From JAGQOZ01 sp041399205 (GTDB taxonomy: Bacteria; Planctomycetota; Planctomycetia; Pirellulales; Pirellulaceae), in NCBI GenBank assembly GCA_041399205.1, contig JAWKTK010000004.1, positions 248,001 through 312,000 of the forward strand: 64,000 bases of DNA. The letters are read 5' to 3'. Below, piece after piece: positions 9,046 through 18,661 of the stretch. Position 1 is the first letter of the stretch; each line of letters starts with the position of its first letter. The notes beneath the pieces were generated by a model that was not told the DNA's origin, ran no database searches, and saw only the letters and a list, made by a program, of their open reading frames with translations. A program made the translations under genes and the position numbers.

Positions 9046-10218
9046 ATGCATGTGCCCAATTGCTCTTTCACGAACAAGTCGCTCGTTTTGGCGAGCCTTG
9101 TTCGTTTTACTCTTATTGCGTGCTTTTCCGCCTGTCACGTTTTGGCCGAAGATACGACGCCTGACCATCTGGCGTGCCAGATTTCGCATGAATTGCAAAA
9201 CGGTCACTTCGTCATCCAAGTAAACGGATTGACCAATGCACAATTGCAGAACTTGGTTCGCGCCGATTCGCAGGCCATCAAAGTCTTTGTTCAGACCACG
9301 CCCGACATTGCCATGCTGGGAACTTGGCAAATAGATGGTCCGTTGCTGGTTTTCGAACCGCAGTTCCCGTTCCGTCCGGGCATTGAATATGGCGTTCTTC
9401 TGCACTGGGACGAATCCACCGCAACGCACAATTTCACGATTCCTCGTCCGAACGCGCCAACCACCACCGTGCAAGCCGTCTATCCCAGCGGCACCGATCT
9501 ACCCGAAAACTTGCTACGAATTTACGTCCATTTTTCCGCGCCGATGCAACAAGGTGACGTTTATCGACAGATTCAGTTGCTGGATGAAGAACAACAACCG
9601 GTCGACTTGCCGTTTGTAGAATTGGCAGAAGAGCTGTGGGACACCAGCGGCACTCGGCTGACACTGCTGTTGGATCCGGGTCGGATCAAACAAGGCTTGA
9701 AACCTCGAGAACAAGAAGGCACCATTCTGCAATCCGGCCAAACCTATACGCTGGAGATTCGCGGAACTTGGCAGGACGCCGCGGGCAACGCCTTGGGCAA
9801 GCCACATCACAAGACGTTTCAAGTCACTCGGCCTGATACGTCGCAGCCAACGCCACAACGCTGGACCATTCATTCGCCCGCCGTCCATTCGAACCAGCCG
9901 CTGGTAATCGAATTTCATGAAATGCTGGACCATGGATTGCTGGAACGAGTGATCACGGTGGAACAGAATCAGCAGGCGATTTCCGGACGCATCACCATTT
10001 CGGAAGAAGAAACCAAATGGACGTTTACGCCCGATCAAGATTGGCGTTCGGGCAATTACCGCATCGCGATCGGAACCGAACTGGAAGACGCGGCCGGCAA
10101 TTCCATTCGACGGCCATTTGAAGTCGATTTGAAAGCGAACCAACCGCCGGCGGACGTCAGCCAGATTCCCGAAGTCATGTATATCCAATTCCAACTTCGG
10201 TCCCAATCCGATCCGTAG
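9046..10218 (+). CDS. Secreted protein with bacterial Ig-like (SbsA/Big_5-type) domains
   Basis: A 390-residue protein starting immediately after the propeller gene. Residues 10-37 are a hydrophobic export signal (LVLASLVRFTLIACFSACHVLA). Two later modules fit SbsA-type Ig-like domains. The first (residues about 145-255) has 'YVHFSAPM' and 'YTLEIRGTWQDAAGNALG'. The second (about 270-375) has 'LVIEFHEMLD' and 'YRIAIGTELEDAAGNSI'. The A-G-N signatures near the end of each are characteristic. It is probably an adhesion or structural partner of the preceding protein; this is inferred from the four-base spacing. Confidence 0.75.
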   Translation: MHVPNCSFTNKSLVLASLVRFTLIACFSACHVLAEDTTPDHLACQISHELQNGHFVIQVNGLTNAQLQNLVRADSQAIKVFVQTTPDIAMLGTWQIDGPLLVFEPQFPFRPGIEYGVLLHWDESTATHNFTIPRPNAPTTTVQAVYPSGTDLPENLLRIYVHFSAPMQQGDVYRQIQLLDEEQQPVDLPFVELAEELWDTSGTRLTLLLDPGRIKQGLKPREQEGTILQSGQTYTLEIRGTWQDAAGNALGKPHHKTFQVTRPDTSQPTPQRWTIHSPAVHSNQPLVIEFHEMLDHGLLERVITVEQNQQAISGRITISEEETKWTFTPDQDWRSGNYRIAIGTELEDAAGNSIRRPFEVDLKANQPPADVSQIPEVMYIQFQLRSQSDP

Positions 10219-10352
10219 TTGGACGCTGCGCACGTTGCGCCAGCGTCTGGAACAAAACAGTGCAGAACGCAAGCGAATGGAACTTCGTCACACGCAGTTT
10301 TGCTCGCAGACGCTTCAAGCATTAAGAACGCCTAACGCTAGAAATTCAATAT

Positions 10353-11591
10353 ATGTTCGATTCGAATGCGATCGCTCGGCTTCGTTCCCAATTCCCAGCA
10401 CTCGGCAAACAGGTCAACGGGCAACCCGCCGTCTACTTTGATGGACCGGCTGGAACGCAGGTTCCGGAACGAGTCATCCAGGCGATTGGCGATTACTTGC
10501 GGCAGTGCAATGCGAACCACGGAGGCCATTTTGCCACCAGTCAGGAAAGTGACGCGTTGCTGGACGAATGCCATCAAGCGGCGGCCGATTTTGTCGGTGC
10601 TGCCCATGGAGATTGCATTGCGTTTGGCGCCAACATGACCAGCTTGAACTTTGCCCTGTCACGAGCACTCGCGCGCACCTGGCAACCGGGCGATGAAATC
10701 ATGGTCACTCGTTTGGAACACGACGCCAATTTCACTCCGTGGGTCACCGCGGCAGCGGACGCCGACGTCACGGTACGTTATGTCGATATTCACCCGGAAG
10801 ATTGCACGCTGGATTTGGAAGATCTGCAGAACAAGCTTTCCGACAAGACGCGACTGATCGCCGTGGGCTGCGCGTCCAATGCGGTTGGCACCAAGAATCC
10901 GGTTCAGCAGATTTGCAGCTGGGCGAATGCTGTGGGTGCGATTAGTGTGTTGGACGCGGTTCATTACGGGCCGCATGATCGAATTTCCGTAGAAGACTGG
11001 GGCTGCGATTTCTTGCTGTGTAGCGCTTACAAATTTTTTGGGCCGCACGTGGGAATCATGTATGGTCGTCAGACTCTTTTGGAAGAATTGGTGCCGTACA
11101 AACTGCGCCCCGCGCCAGACGATTTGCCAGGTCGCTGGATGACCGGTACACAAAATCATGAATGCATTGCCGGGACGAAAGCGGCGATTGATTACCTAGC
11201 AGACTTAGCCGAACCCGGCGATGCGGCGAACCGGTCCGAGCGATTGGATTCGGCGTTTACCTTGATTCGCCAGTACGAAATGCACTTGTTCGCTCGCTTA
11301 TTGGACGGCCTATCATCGAATTCGCACCTGCGCATTTATGGAATCGCCGATACCAATCGCATGGACCAGCGATTGCCGACCGTGGCGTTTACGCATGACC
11401 AGCTTTCTTCTGCCGAAGTGGCCAAGCGTTGTGGCGACGCCGGAATTTTTGTTTGGCACGGAAATTATTACGCGTTGCCGTTAACCGAAACCCTTGGCGT
11501 AGAACCGGAGGGAATGGTCCGAGTTGGTTTGGTGCACTACAACACGGCGGAGGAAGTTGACCGGCTTTTGGCGTTTCTGCAGACACTGTAA
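10353..11591 (+). CDS. Aminotransferase class V, cysteine-desulfurase-like (VC1184-type)
   Basis: A fold-type I PLP enzyme of 412 residues resembling SufS/NifS. The PLP lysine is in LCSAYKFFGPH (Lys227). Asp201 and His204 lie in VLDAVHYGPHD. The position that carries the catalytic cysteine in true SufS enzymes instead reads WHGNYYAL (residues 368-375), with no Cys. The length and 'GNYYAL' motif fit the VC1184 subfamily (TIGR01976) rather than a housekeeping desulfurase. The reaction is therefore uncertain. It stands alone. Confidence 0.8.
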   Translation: MFDSNAIARLRSQFPALGKQVNGQPAVYFDGPAGTQVPERVIQAIGDYLRQCNANHGGHFATSQESDALLDECHQAAADFVGAAHGDCIAFGANMTSLNFALSRALARTWQPGDEIMVTRLEHDANFTPWVTAAADADVTVRYVDIHPEDCTLDLEDLQNKLSDKTRLIAVGCASNAVGTKNPVQQICSWANAVGAISVLDAVHYGPHDRISVEDWGCDFLLCSAYKFFGPHVGIMYGRQTLLEELVPYKLRPAPDDLPGRWMTGTQNHECIAGTKAAIDYLADLAEPGDAANRSERLDSAFTLIRQYEMHLFARLLDGLSSNSHLRIYGIADTNRMDQRLPTVAFTHDQLSSAEVAKRCGDAGIFVWHGNYYALPLTETLGVEPEGMVRVGLVHYNTAEEVDRLLAFLQTL

Positions 11592-11820
11592 CGGCGTTGC
11601 TGGCAGCAGTATTCGGAAGATACTCGCGCTTCCAGGTAGACATTGCGGTTGGGAACGCGGTATCCTGTACTGCAAGGCGTTTGACAGAGGTTTCGTTTGA
11701 TTATCAACCGTGCAAGGCCCTGTCTCGCCGTCCCCATCACTCGTCACGCCTACCGACTAACCTCCCTTATCGCCGTTGCAGGTGTTCTGCGATCTGACAA
11801 CATTGCTTGGTAAAATTTGA

Positions 11821-12957
11821 ATGATACCTTTTGATTTTCAGCCGCGTACGCGCATTGTCTTCGGTCCCCATACGATTGATTCGCTGGGCGAACTGGCCAG
11901 TGAACTGGGAGCTCGGCGCGTGCTGGTCGTCAGCGATTCAGGCATTGTCAAAGCGGGACATGCTGAACGAGGCATTCGTAGCTTACAAGCGGCCGGAATC
12001 GAATGCCATCTTTTTCAAGACGTGCATGAAAACCCTTCGACCGCAGATGTGGAACTCGGCGCCAAGTTAGCTCATCGCTACGAACCGCAGTTGATTGTGG
12101 GCTTGGGCGGCGGCAGTTCTATGGACTGCGCCAAGGGCATCAACTTTGTTTACACTAACGGCGGCACAATGCACAACTACTGGGGCGTTGGCAAGGCATT
12201 AAAAGAAATGCTGCCCATGATTGCCGTACCGACCACGGCGGGAACCGGCAGTGAAGCTCAGTCGTTTGCTTTGATTTCGGACGCCAAGACCCACGTGAAA
12301 ATGGCGTGCGGAGACAAGAAGGCGTCGTTTCGTATTGCTATCTTGGATCCAACGCTGACCGTCACGCAACCGGCTAAAGTAACCGCGCTGACGGGTATCG
12401 ACGCCGTAGCGCATGCCATTGAATCGTATGTCAGCAAACCTCGGAATTCCGCGTCGATGTCATTTAGTCGAGAAGCGTGGCGATTGCTGGCGGACAATTT
12501 TTCCAAGGTGCTGGTCGAGCCCATGAATTTGGATGCGCGAGGTGCAATGCAGTTGGGCGCGTGCTTTGCCGGATTGGCCATAGAAAATTCAATGCTCGGC
12601 GCGACACATGCGTTGGCGAACCCGCTAACCGCGCATTTTGGCTTGGTACACGGACAAGCGATTGCCATCATGTTGCCGCACGTGATTCGTTACAACGGCA
12701 GCGAATTTCCCGAATGGTATCGCGAATTAGCTCAGATTGCGTCATTGGATGACTCGGACGGTGTCGCGGCTGTGGCGGATCAAGTGGTTCGCTTTGCTCA
12801 ACACGCTCAGCTGGCGACTACCCTTCGTGAAGTAGGTGTCAACGCAGACAAACTGCCCGAATTAGCCGCCGATGCCGCCAAGCAATGGACCGGCACGTTT
12901 AATCCTAGGACAGTTACACAAGAATCGCTGTTGGCGTTGTACCAAGCGGCTATTTAG
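11821..12957 (+). CDS. Iron-containing alcohol dehydrogenase
   Basis: A group III (Fe-dependent) alcohol dehydrogenase of 378 residues. The nucleotide-binding loop GLGGGSSMD (94-102) is followed by PTTAGTGSEAQ (137-147). The metal ligands fit D194 and H198 in TGIDAVAHAIE, H263 in ATHALANP and H277 in GLVHGQA. It should reduce or oxidise short alcohols/aldehydes with NAD(P). The substrate cannot be told from sequence. It is separate from the neighbouring transcription units. Confidence 0.88.
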   Translation: MIPFDFQPRTRIVFGPHTIDSLGELASELGARRVLVVSDSGIVKAGHAERGIRSLQAAGIECHLFQDVHENPSTADVELGAKLAHRYEPQLIVGLGGGSSMDCAKGINFVYTNGGTMHNYWGVGKALKEMLPMIAVPTTAGTGSEAQSFALISDAKTHVKMACGDKKASFRIAILDPTLTVTQPAKVTALTGIDAVAHAIESYVSKPRNSASMSFSREAWRLLADNFSKVLVEPMNLDARGAMQLGACFAGLAIENSMLGATHALANPLTAHFGLVHGQAIAIMLPHVIRYNGSEFPEWYRELAQIASLDDSDGVAAVADQVVRFAQHAQLATTLREVGVNADKLPELAADAAKQWTGTFNPRTVTQESLLALYQAAI

Positions 12958-13054
12958 GCTTGCCCGACTAGCTGTCAGGTGAACTTGGCTTGATGATTTG
13001 TTAGGATGAAACGCAGAAACGCCCAACGAGAATTCTTTCTAGCAAAAGGCTTTG

Positions 13055-14194
13055 ATGATGAAATTGACCAACAGAAAGATGTGGTTCAGTTTGGTTTGGA
13101 CATTGGTCTGCACCTGCACAACCATCTCGCTGGCCAACGAAACGCCGGCGGATAGCTGGCCGTTGTTTCGCGGCAACACATTGTCAACGGGTGTGGCTGG
13201 TTCATCACTGCCCGCTCAGCCAGAATTGCTGTGGACTTACCAAGTGGACAACGGCGCCTTCGATGGTACGCCAGCGATTGCCAATGGCGTGGTCTTTATC
13301 GGAGATTTGGACGGCACGTTGTTTGCATTCAAGTTGGATTCGGGCGAACTGATTTGGAAGTACAAAGCGGAAATTGGCTTTCCGTCGTCCGCCGCTGTGA
13401 AAAATGGACTGGTGGTGATTGGCGACTACGACGGCATGATGCACTGCGTCGATGCTGCCACTGGCGAAAAAAAGTGGACGTTTGAATCGCAGGCCGAAAT
13501 CAGTTCCGGCGCCAACTTTTTCGAAGATCACGTGCTCTTCGGTTCTCAGGACGCCACGCTTTATTGTCTGAAGTTGGCCACGGGCGAAAAAATCTGGCAG
13601 CGTGAATTGCAAGACCAAATTCGCTGCTTGCCCACCATCGTGGACGGTCGCTGTTTCGTGGCGGGTTGCGATGGCTACTTTCATATCATTGACGTCAAGT
13701 CGGGCGACGAACTGTCCAAAGTAGAAATCATGGCGCCGACCGGTGTGACTCCGGCGGTGGCAGGGAAAAACGTTTTCTTTGGAACGGAAAACGGAGACAT
13801 CTTTGGCGTGGATTGGAGCGAAGGAAAAACGGTTTGGACCTATGCGGATGACCGTCGCAGCCAATCGGTGCGAAGTTCGCCCGCCGCCACCAAAGATATC
13901 GTGGTGATTGGCAGTCGCAGCAAGAAAGTCTACGCGTTTTCACCCAGCGACGGCAAATTGCGTTGGCAGTTTGAAACCAAACGAGCAGTCGATTCGTCGC
14001 CTGTGATTGTCGGAGATCGAGCGTTCATTGGTGTTACCGATGGACGACTTTACGCGTTGGATTTGGCGTCTGGCAAAGCAGTCTGGGAATACGAAACCAG
14101 CGGCGGCTTCGTCGGTTCACCCGGTGTGGCCGGTGGACGATTGGTGATCGCCAACAACAAAGGTACCGTATTCTGTTTTGGCGAAAAACAATAA
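13055..14194 (+). CDS. Secreted PQQ-binding-like beta-propeller protein
   Basis: About 379 residues with a signal peptide ending in ISLANE. The body is a repeated block of the form 'G-x-V-F-I-G-D-x-D-G-x-L-x-A-x-D-x-x-S-G-E-x-x-W', present at least six times (for example GDLDGTLFAFKLDSGELIW, GVTDGRLYALDLASGKAVW). This is the PQQ/BamB-like propeller typical of planctomycete outer-compartment proteins. No quinoprotein catalytic residues were identified, so it may be a scaffold. The start is one of two adjacent ATGs (13055 or 13058), about six to nine bases after AAAAGG. Confidence 0.85.
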   Translation: MMKLTNRKMWFSLVWTLVCTCTTISLANETPADSWPLFRGNTLSTGVAGSSLPAQPELLWTYQVDNGAFDGTPAIANGVVFIGDLDGTLFAFKLDSGELIWKYKAEIGFPSSAAVKNGLVVIGDYDGMMHCVDAATGEKKWTFESQAEISSGANFFEDHVLFGSQDATLYCLKLATGEKIWQRELQDQIRCLPTIVDGRCFVAGCDGYFHIIDVKSGDELSKVEIMAPTGVTPAVAGKNVFFGTENGDIFGVDWSEGKTVWTYADDRRSQSVRSSPAATKDIVVIGSRSKKVYAFSPSDGKLRWQFETKRAVDSSPVIVGDRAFIGVTDGRLYALDLASGKAVWEYETSGGFVGSPGVAGGRLVIANNKGTVFCFGEKQ

Positions 14195-14247
14195 GTTCGC
14201 CGCTTCATCAATCACTTCCACTTTAAACGACAGGAAGACAGCGAATC

Positions 14248-15471
14248 ATGTCCACCGAAGCGACAAAGACAGAGGTTGGTAGCTATTTTATTTCCAACTA
14301 TCCGCCCTATTCGCAATGGACGGCCGACCAGTTACATCACCTGGAAACAGCAATGCAATCTCCTCCAGGCGACCTACCACTGGGTTTGTATCTGCACATT
14401 CCGTTTTGTCGCAAACGCTGCAAGTTTTGCTATTTCCGAGTGTTCACGGATAAGAACGCCAACGAAATTGAAACGTACGTTTCGGCTCTTTCGACAGAAA
14501 TCGAACTGGTCAGCCAACTCCCTTGCATGGGCGACCGACCGTTTCGCTTTGTCTATTTTGGAGGTGGCACGCCTTCGTTCCTGAGCGGCAAACAACTGAC
14601 GTCCCTGGTCGATCGGTTGCGAGCCAACATTAACTGGGACCAAGCAGAAGAAGTCACGTTTGAATGTGAACCAGGCACACTGTCCGAACCCAAAGTGCAC
14701 ACGCTCCGAGAACTCGGGGTCACTCGGCTCAGTCTAGGCGTCGAAAACTTCAGCGACGCAGTGCTGGAAGAAAACGGTCGAGCTCATCTTTCGGGCGAAG
14801 TTTACAAAGCGTGGGATTGGATCACTGCCGCCAAATTCCCCAACGTTAACATCGACTTGATTGCCGGCATGGTGGGCGAATCATGGGACAACTGGAAAGA
14901 CTGCGTGCAACGCACCATCGATCTGTCGCCGGAAAGTGTCACCATCTACCAAATGGAACTCCCATTTAACACGGTCTATTCCAAGGACATTCTAGGTAAT
15001 CAAATTGAAACGCCGGTCGCCGATTGGCCCACCAAACGAGAGTGGGTGGCATATGCCTTCGACCAACTGGCCCAAGCCGGCTACCACACGTCCAGTGCCT
15101 ACACCATGGTGAAAGATCCCAACAAAGTCAACTTCAGCTATCGCGACAATCTGTTCAAAGGCTCGGATCTACTGGCCACCGGCATCGCCAGCTTTGGACA
15201 CCTTTCCGGTATCCATTATCAGAACGAACCGGAATGGGGACCGTACACCAAAGCTCTTTTGGAAGAAAACCGCTTGCCAGCCTATCGAGCTTACAAGCCG
15301 ACGGCTCATCAGCGATTGATTCGAGAAATGATTTTACTGCTGAAGACCGGCAAGCTAGATCGTGCATATTTCCAGGAAAAATACGACGTCGATATTGTGG
15401 AACACTGGTCCAAGCAGTGGAAAGCTCATCAAGAAAACGGCTACGTGCAGATCGCACCACCGAGGATCTAA
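14248..15471 (+). CDS. Coproporphyrinogen-III-oxidase-family radical SAM protein (HemN/HemW-like)
   Basis: A 407-residue radical SAM enzyme. The [4Fe-4S] motif is CRKRCKFC (Cys54, Cys58, Cys61), preceded by LYLHIPF as in HemN/HemW, and FGGGTPSFLS follows. A HemN C-terminal-like region starts near residue 320 ('YRAYKPTAHQRLIREMILLLKTG'-like segment). It may be a haem chaperone (HemW type) or a specialised radical SAM enzyme. An anaerobic coproporphyrinogen oxidase role is less certain because the HemN-specific extra cysteine is not obvious. It follows the propeller gene by 53 bases. Confidence 0.82.
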   Translation: MSTEATKTEVGSYFISNYPPYSQWTADQLHHLETAMQSPPGDLPLGLYLHIPFCRKRCKFCYFRVFTDKNANEIETYVSALSTEIELVSQLPCMGDRPFRFVYFGGGTPSFLSGKQLTSLVDRLRANINWDQAEEVTFECEPGTLSEPKVHTLRELGVTRLSLGVENFSDAVLEENGRAHLSGEVYKAWDWITAAKFPNVNIDLIAGMVGESWDNWKDCVQRTIDLSPESVTIYQMELPFNTVYSKDILGNQIETPVADWPTKREWVAYAFDQLAQAGYHTSSAYTMVKDPNKVNFSYRDNLFKGSDLLATGIASFGHLSGIHYQNEPEWGPYTKALLEENRLPAYRAYKPTAHQRLIREMILLLKTGKLDRAYFQEKYDVDIVEHWSKQWKAHQENGYVQIAPPRI

Positions 15472-15571
15472 CGGTACCGCCAGCGTGACTAGCATCTTAA
15501 GATAACGAGGCAAATTGCTGCAACTTTTTTTTCGCGTCGACAGATCTTCGCGAAACGAAACCACTTGAAGA

Positions 15572-17188
15572 CTACAGCAAATCGGTCAAGCGGCCGGTGC
15601 TGCGTTGGAGTGCGGCGCGAGCGATTTCGACTTCGGCCTGAGCGGTCGCTTGTCGGACTCGAGCGTTGGAAAGCGCCACTTGGGCGTCCACCATCTGCGT
15701 AATGTTGGCCGATTGGCCTCGGTAACGCACCTCGATTTCGCGCAGGCTTTCACTGGCTTGTTCGATGGCTTGCGAAGCCACGTTCAGCCGTTCTTCCGCG
15801 TCTTTTAGTTGTAGGTACGAACGGCGTACGTCCAGTTCAATATCCAGCATCAAACGACGTTGATTGGCGCGAAGTTCGCGCACTTTGGCGGCGGCCTGAG
15901 CCATGTCCATCCGAGTGCGTCCGCCGTCGAACAAGTTCAAATGAAAGATGACTCCCGCGAAGAAGCTGTCGTTGCCGGTTTGAAAATCGCCGGTGTAAAC
16001 GTCGTAGTCAGCTACAAAATCAACGCCCAAACGTTTCCCCGCTTGCGCAATCAGGATGCGTTCGGCTGCTGCTTGCTGCTGACTGGCCATCGCGCCAATT
16101 TCCGCTCGCTGACCATTCGCCGCCGACAATGCGAATTCCAATTCTTCTACCTGCTGCGACCACGGAGCAGTGGGAATGGTGTCGGGCAATTCGTGGCCCG
16201 TCAGCGGCGCGCCAACAACGTTTTCCAAGACGGCCCACGCCAGTTCCAATTGGTTTCTGGCCGAAATCAATGCTTCTTGTTCTTCGGCCAAGCGAACTTC
16301 CACCGTCAACACGTCTGATTTGACAGCGGTATCGTTTTCGAATCGAGTTTTCACGATATCCAAATGCTGTTGCACTTGTTTGACCGCTTGCTGTCGCACC
16401 TTCGCCAAATCTCGCGACTGCAGCAGTCGGTAGTACGCCTCTGCTACTTGATAGGTCATCTGATTTTGCAACGCCACTAGACTCAGCGACGCCGCGTTCG
16501 AACCCGCAGCCGCTGCATGCAGTGCGTGTTGCCGCCGTTCGCCTGTGTAAATACTGTGTTGAAATCGTAACTGCGTGTGAAAATTATCGACCGTTTGCGG
16601 ATCATTGAAGTCTTGCGCAAAATTCAAGCGAGTCTGATTCAACTGATACATGAAAGACATCACCGGATTGTTGGTCACGCCGTATTGTTCGGTGACACCC
16701 AACGTCGGGTAGAATTCTGCTCGCGCTTTACACAGCACCGCATCGGCCGCAGCAATCTGAGCCGACGCGGACGCTAAATCGGGGTTCGAAGCAAGCGCCA
16801 ACTGGATTGCCGCTTCCAACGAAAGACCGCTCGCTAGATTCGTTGCGGACGGTTCGAACGAGTCGTTCAATGTAGGGTCATTCAATGAAGCGTCATTCAG
16901 ATTCGTGTCGACCGGTTCCAGCAATTCGGCTGTTTCCGCCAACAGGTCTTGTGACTGAGCGGCAACCAACCGAACCGGAGAGGCCGCGTCGAATCGCGCA
17001 GGTTCGGGCGGCGGAGGCAAGCGACCATTTTCCGGCAATGCCACCGCTTCATCGACACTCGACGCGGTCGCAGCCGCAACCGGTGGCGATTCGGGCGATT
17101 GTACGTCAACCGATCGACAGCCGATTGCTTGTGCCAGCAAAAGCGTCGTACTTGCCGAGAAAAAACGAATAGTCTTGAAATGCGACAT
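15572..17188 (-). CDS. TolC-family outer-membrane efflux lipoprotein
   Basis: An outer-membrane factor of about 538 residues with two repeated OEP helical halves (for example 'LEAAIQLALASNPDLASASAQIAAADA' near residue 120, and the mirrored 'ANQRRLMLDIELDVRRSYLQLKDAEERL' region near 450). The N-terminus ends in AQAIGCRS, a possible lipobox cleaved before Cys. A proline/alanine-rich linker of roughly 90 residues precedes the first half. It would form the outer-membrane channel of a type I secretion or RND/ABC efflux system, but no inner-membrane partner is encoded nearby. The ATG at 17188 starts a normal signal; the longer frame to 17266 is unlikely. Confidence 0.85.
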   Translation of the reverse strand: MSHFKTIRFFSASTTLLLAQAIGCRSVDVQSPESPPVAAATASSVDEAVALPENGRLPPPPEPARFDAASPVRLVAAQSQDLLAETAELLEPVDTNLNDASLNDPTLNDSFEPSATNLASGLSLEAAIQLALASNPDLASASAQIAAADAVLCKARAEFYPTLGVTEQYGVTNNPVMSFMYQLNQTRLNFAQDFNDPQTVDNFHTQLRFQHSIYTGERRQHALHAAAAGSNAASLSLVALQNQMTYQVAEAYYRLLQSRDLAKVRQQAVKQVQQHLDIVKTRFENDTAVKSDVLTVEVRLAEEQEALISARNQLELAWAVLENVVGAPLTGHELPDTIPTAPWSQQVEELEFALSAANGQRAEIGAMASQQQAAAERILIAQAGKRLGVDFVADYDVYTGDFQTGNDSFFAGVIFHLNLFDGGRTRMDMAQAAAKVRELRANQRRLMLDIELDVRRSYLQLKDAEERLNVASQAIEQASESLREIEVRYRGQSANITQMVDAQVALSNARVRQATAQAEVEIARAALQRSTGRLTDLL

Positions 17189-17282
17189 GATACTTAGCTG
17201 TCCCGCAAAACGGCATCGTACTCGTTGGATGCAAACAATCCCAACCGGGCTCGTCACTGCCGCCACGACCGGCTCAATAGAC

Positions 17283-17562
17283 CAGTAGTGAACGAGGTGA
17301 CGAATCCTGACCCTAGTAATGGACGAGGTGACGAGTCCTGGCCCCTAGTAATGGATGAGGTGACGAATCCCGACCCTAGTAATGGATGAGGTGACGAGTC
17401 CTGGCCCCTAGTAATGGACAAGGTTACGAATCCCGACCCTAGTAATGGACGAGGTGACGAATCCCGACCCTAGTAATGGACGAGGTGACGAGTCCTGGCC
17501 CCTAGTAATGGACAAGGTTACGAATCCCGACCCTAGTAATGGATGAGGTGACGAATCCTAAT
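17283..17562. repeat. Tandem array (9 copies, 31-32 bp) of a GGACGAGGTNACGARTCC repeat family
   Basis: Nine head-to-tail units with core GGACGAGGTNACGARTCC, each preceded by CTAGTAAT and followed by alternating short linkers (CCGACC or CTGGCCC). The first copy reads GTAGTGAACGAGGTGACGA. Unit variants alternate (GACGAGGTG, GATGAGGTG, GACAAGGTT), suggesting multi-unit expansion. The array fills the gap between the TauE gene and the upstream side of the TolC gene, both read leftward. The same core recurs in inverted orientation at 61.6-62.1 kb and as a pair at 51.96 kb. Confidence 0.9.
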
Positions 17563-17580
17563 GGCGACCATCCCCCATTC

Positions 17581-18615
17581 CTACTCACCAACCAGCAGAC
17601 GCGAGAAATTCGTTGCAAGAGTTTCTTTCGGCACGATCCATGACTCGAATTTGCTTTGAAAAGAGCAACCGACAAAGTCGTGTGAAACTGTGACGGTTGC
17701 GTCGCCTTTGCGAGTTTCGTTCGCAGGCGTTTGAAGTGTTGCCACTGCGAATGAGTCATTTCGCTGGAAAGCAGATGCCAACGTCGTTTGGCGTTCGGAG
17801 GCCGTCATGCCGTGATCCACATACGATGTCGCGGCGGTTCGCGACCACAATCGGCTCCCTTCGCGAACAATCATGAAGCATCCCAGCAGCAGCAGGAACG
17901 CAGCGAAGACGCGCCGCAACATCAACTGATTCATCCGCCGATTGATCTGTCGCCCCAAAAAACTGCCTGCCACACCGACAATGGTGAATACCAACACGGT
18001 CTGGACGTCAATAGAAAGTTCGTGATGCAACAAGTAGTGCTCGTACTTGACAAAACCAACCGCTGCTTTGATGGCGATGATCACCAAGCTGGTGCCAATT
18101 GCCAATCTCATCGGTAGTTTTCCCAGCACCACCAACGCCGGCACAATCAAGAAGCCGCCACCCACGCCAACAAATCCGGTGACAATGCCAACCAAGGTCC
18201 CTTCCAGAATGATCTTCCAATAGGCCGAACGCGCAGCATCCTCCGGCGCTAGTTCCGACTCCACTTTCGGACGTCGAACCATACTGGCCGCTGCGGCGAT
18301 CAACACCACGCCGAAAACCACCAACTGGAGCGCCGCGGCCGAAATACCTCCCAGCCACGCGCCCACAAAAGTCCCTAACGTGCCCGGCACACCAAAGTAC
18401 CAGACACTTCGCCAATCAATTTGATGCGCGCGAGCGTACGGAATGGCAGCCACGATACTGATCAAACCCACAATGGCCATCGATTCGGTCATCGATTCCT
18501 TCGTTCCATGGCCAACCACATAAATCAGCACAGGCACCGTGATGGCCGAACCGCCCGAACCAAGCATACCCAACGTCAAACCGATGGCCAATGCTCCAGC
18601 GAATACCAGAACCAT
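17581..18615 (-). CDS. TauE/SafE-family sulfite/sulfonate exporter
   Basis: A polytopic permease of the TSUP family, 344 residues. The first half has the motif GSGGSAITVPVLIYVVGHG (residues 20-38) and the second half the related GFVGVGGGFLIVPALVVLG (about 123-141). About eight hydrophobic segments are visible up to residue 252. The last 85-90 residues form a hydrophilic tail that is unusual for the family and has no recognised motif. It is the distal gene of a leftward cluster with two YeeE/YedE proteins and the MBL-rhodanese gene, so it likely exports sulfite or another oxidised sulfur product. Confidence 0.85.
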   Translation of the reverse strand: MVLVFAGALAIGLTLGMLGSGGSAITVPVLIYVVGHGTKESMTESMAIVGLISIVAAIPYARAHQIDWRSVWYFGVPGTLGTFVGAWLGGISAAALQLVVFGVVLIAAAASMVRRPKVESELAPEDAARSAYWKIILEGTLVGIVTGFVGVGGGFLIVPALVVLGKLPMRLAIGTSLVIIAIKAAVGFVKYEHYLLHHELSIDVQTVLVFTIVGVAGSFLGRQINRRMNQLMLRRVFAAFLLLLGCFMIVREGSRLWSRTAATSYVDHGMTASERQTTLASAFQRNDSFAVATLQTPANETRKGDATVTVSHDFVGCSFQSKFESWIVPKETLATNFSRLLVGE

Positions 18616-18661
18616 ATCGAGTACCTTTATGTGATCAAAATTGCTCGTGAAGACATCATCA

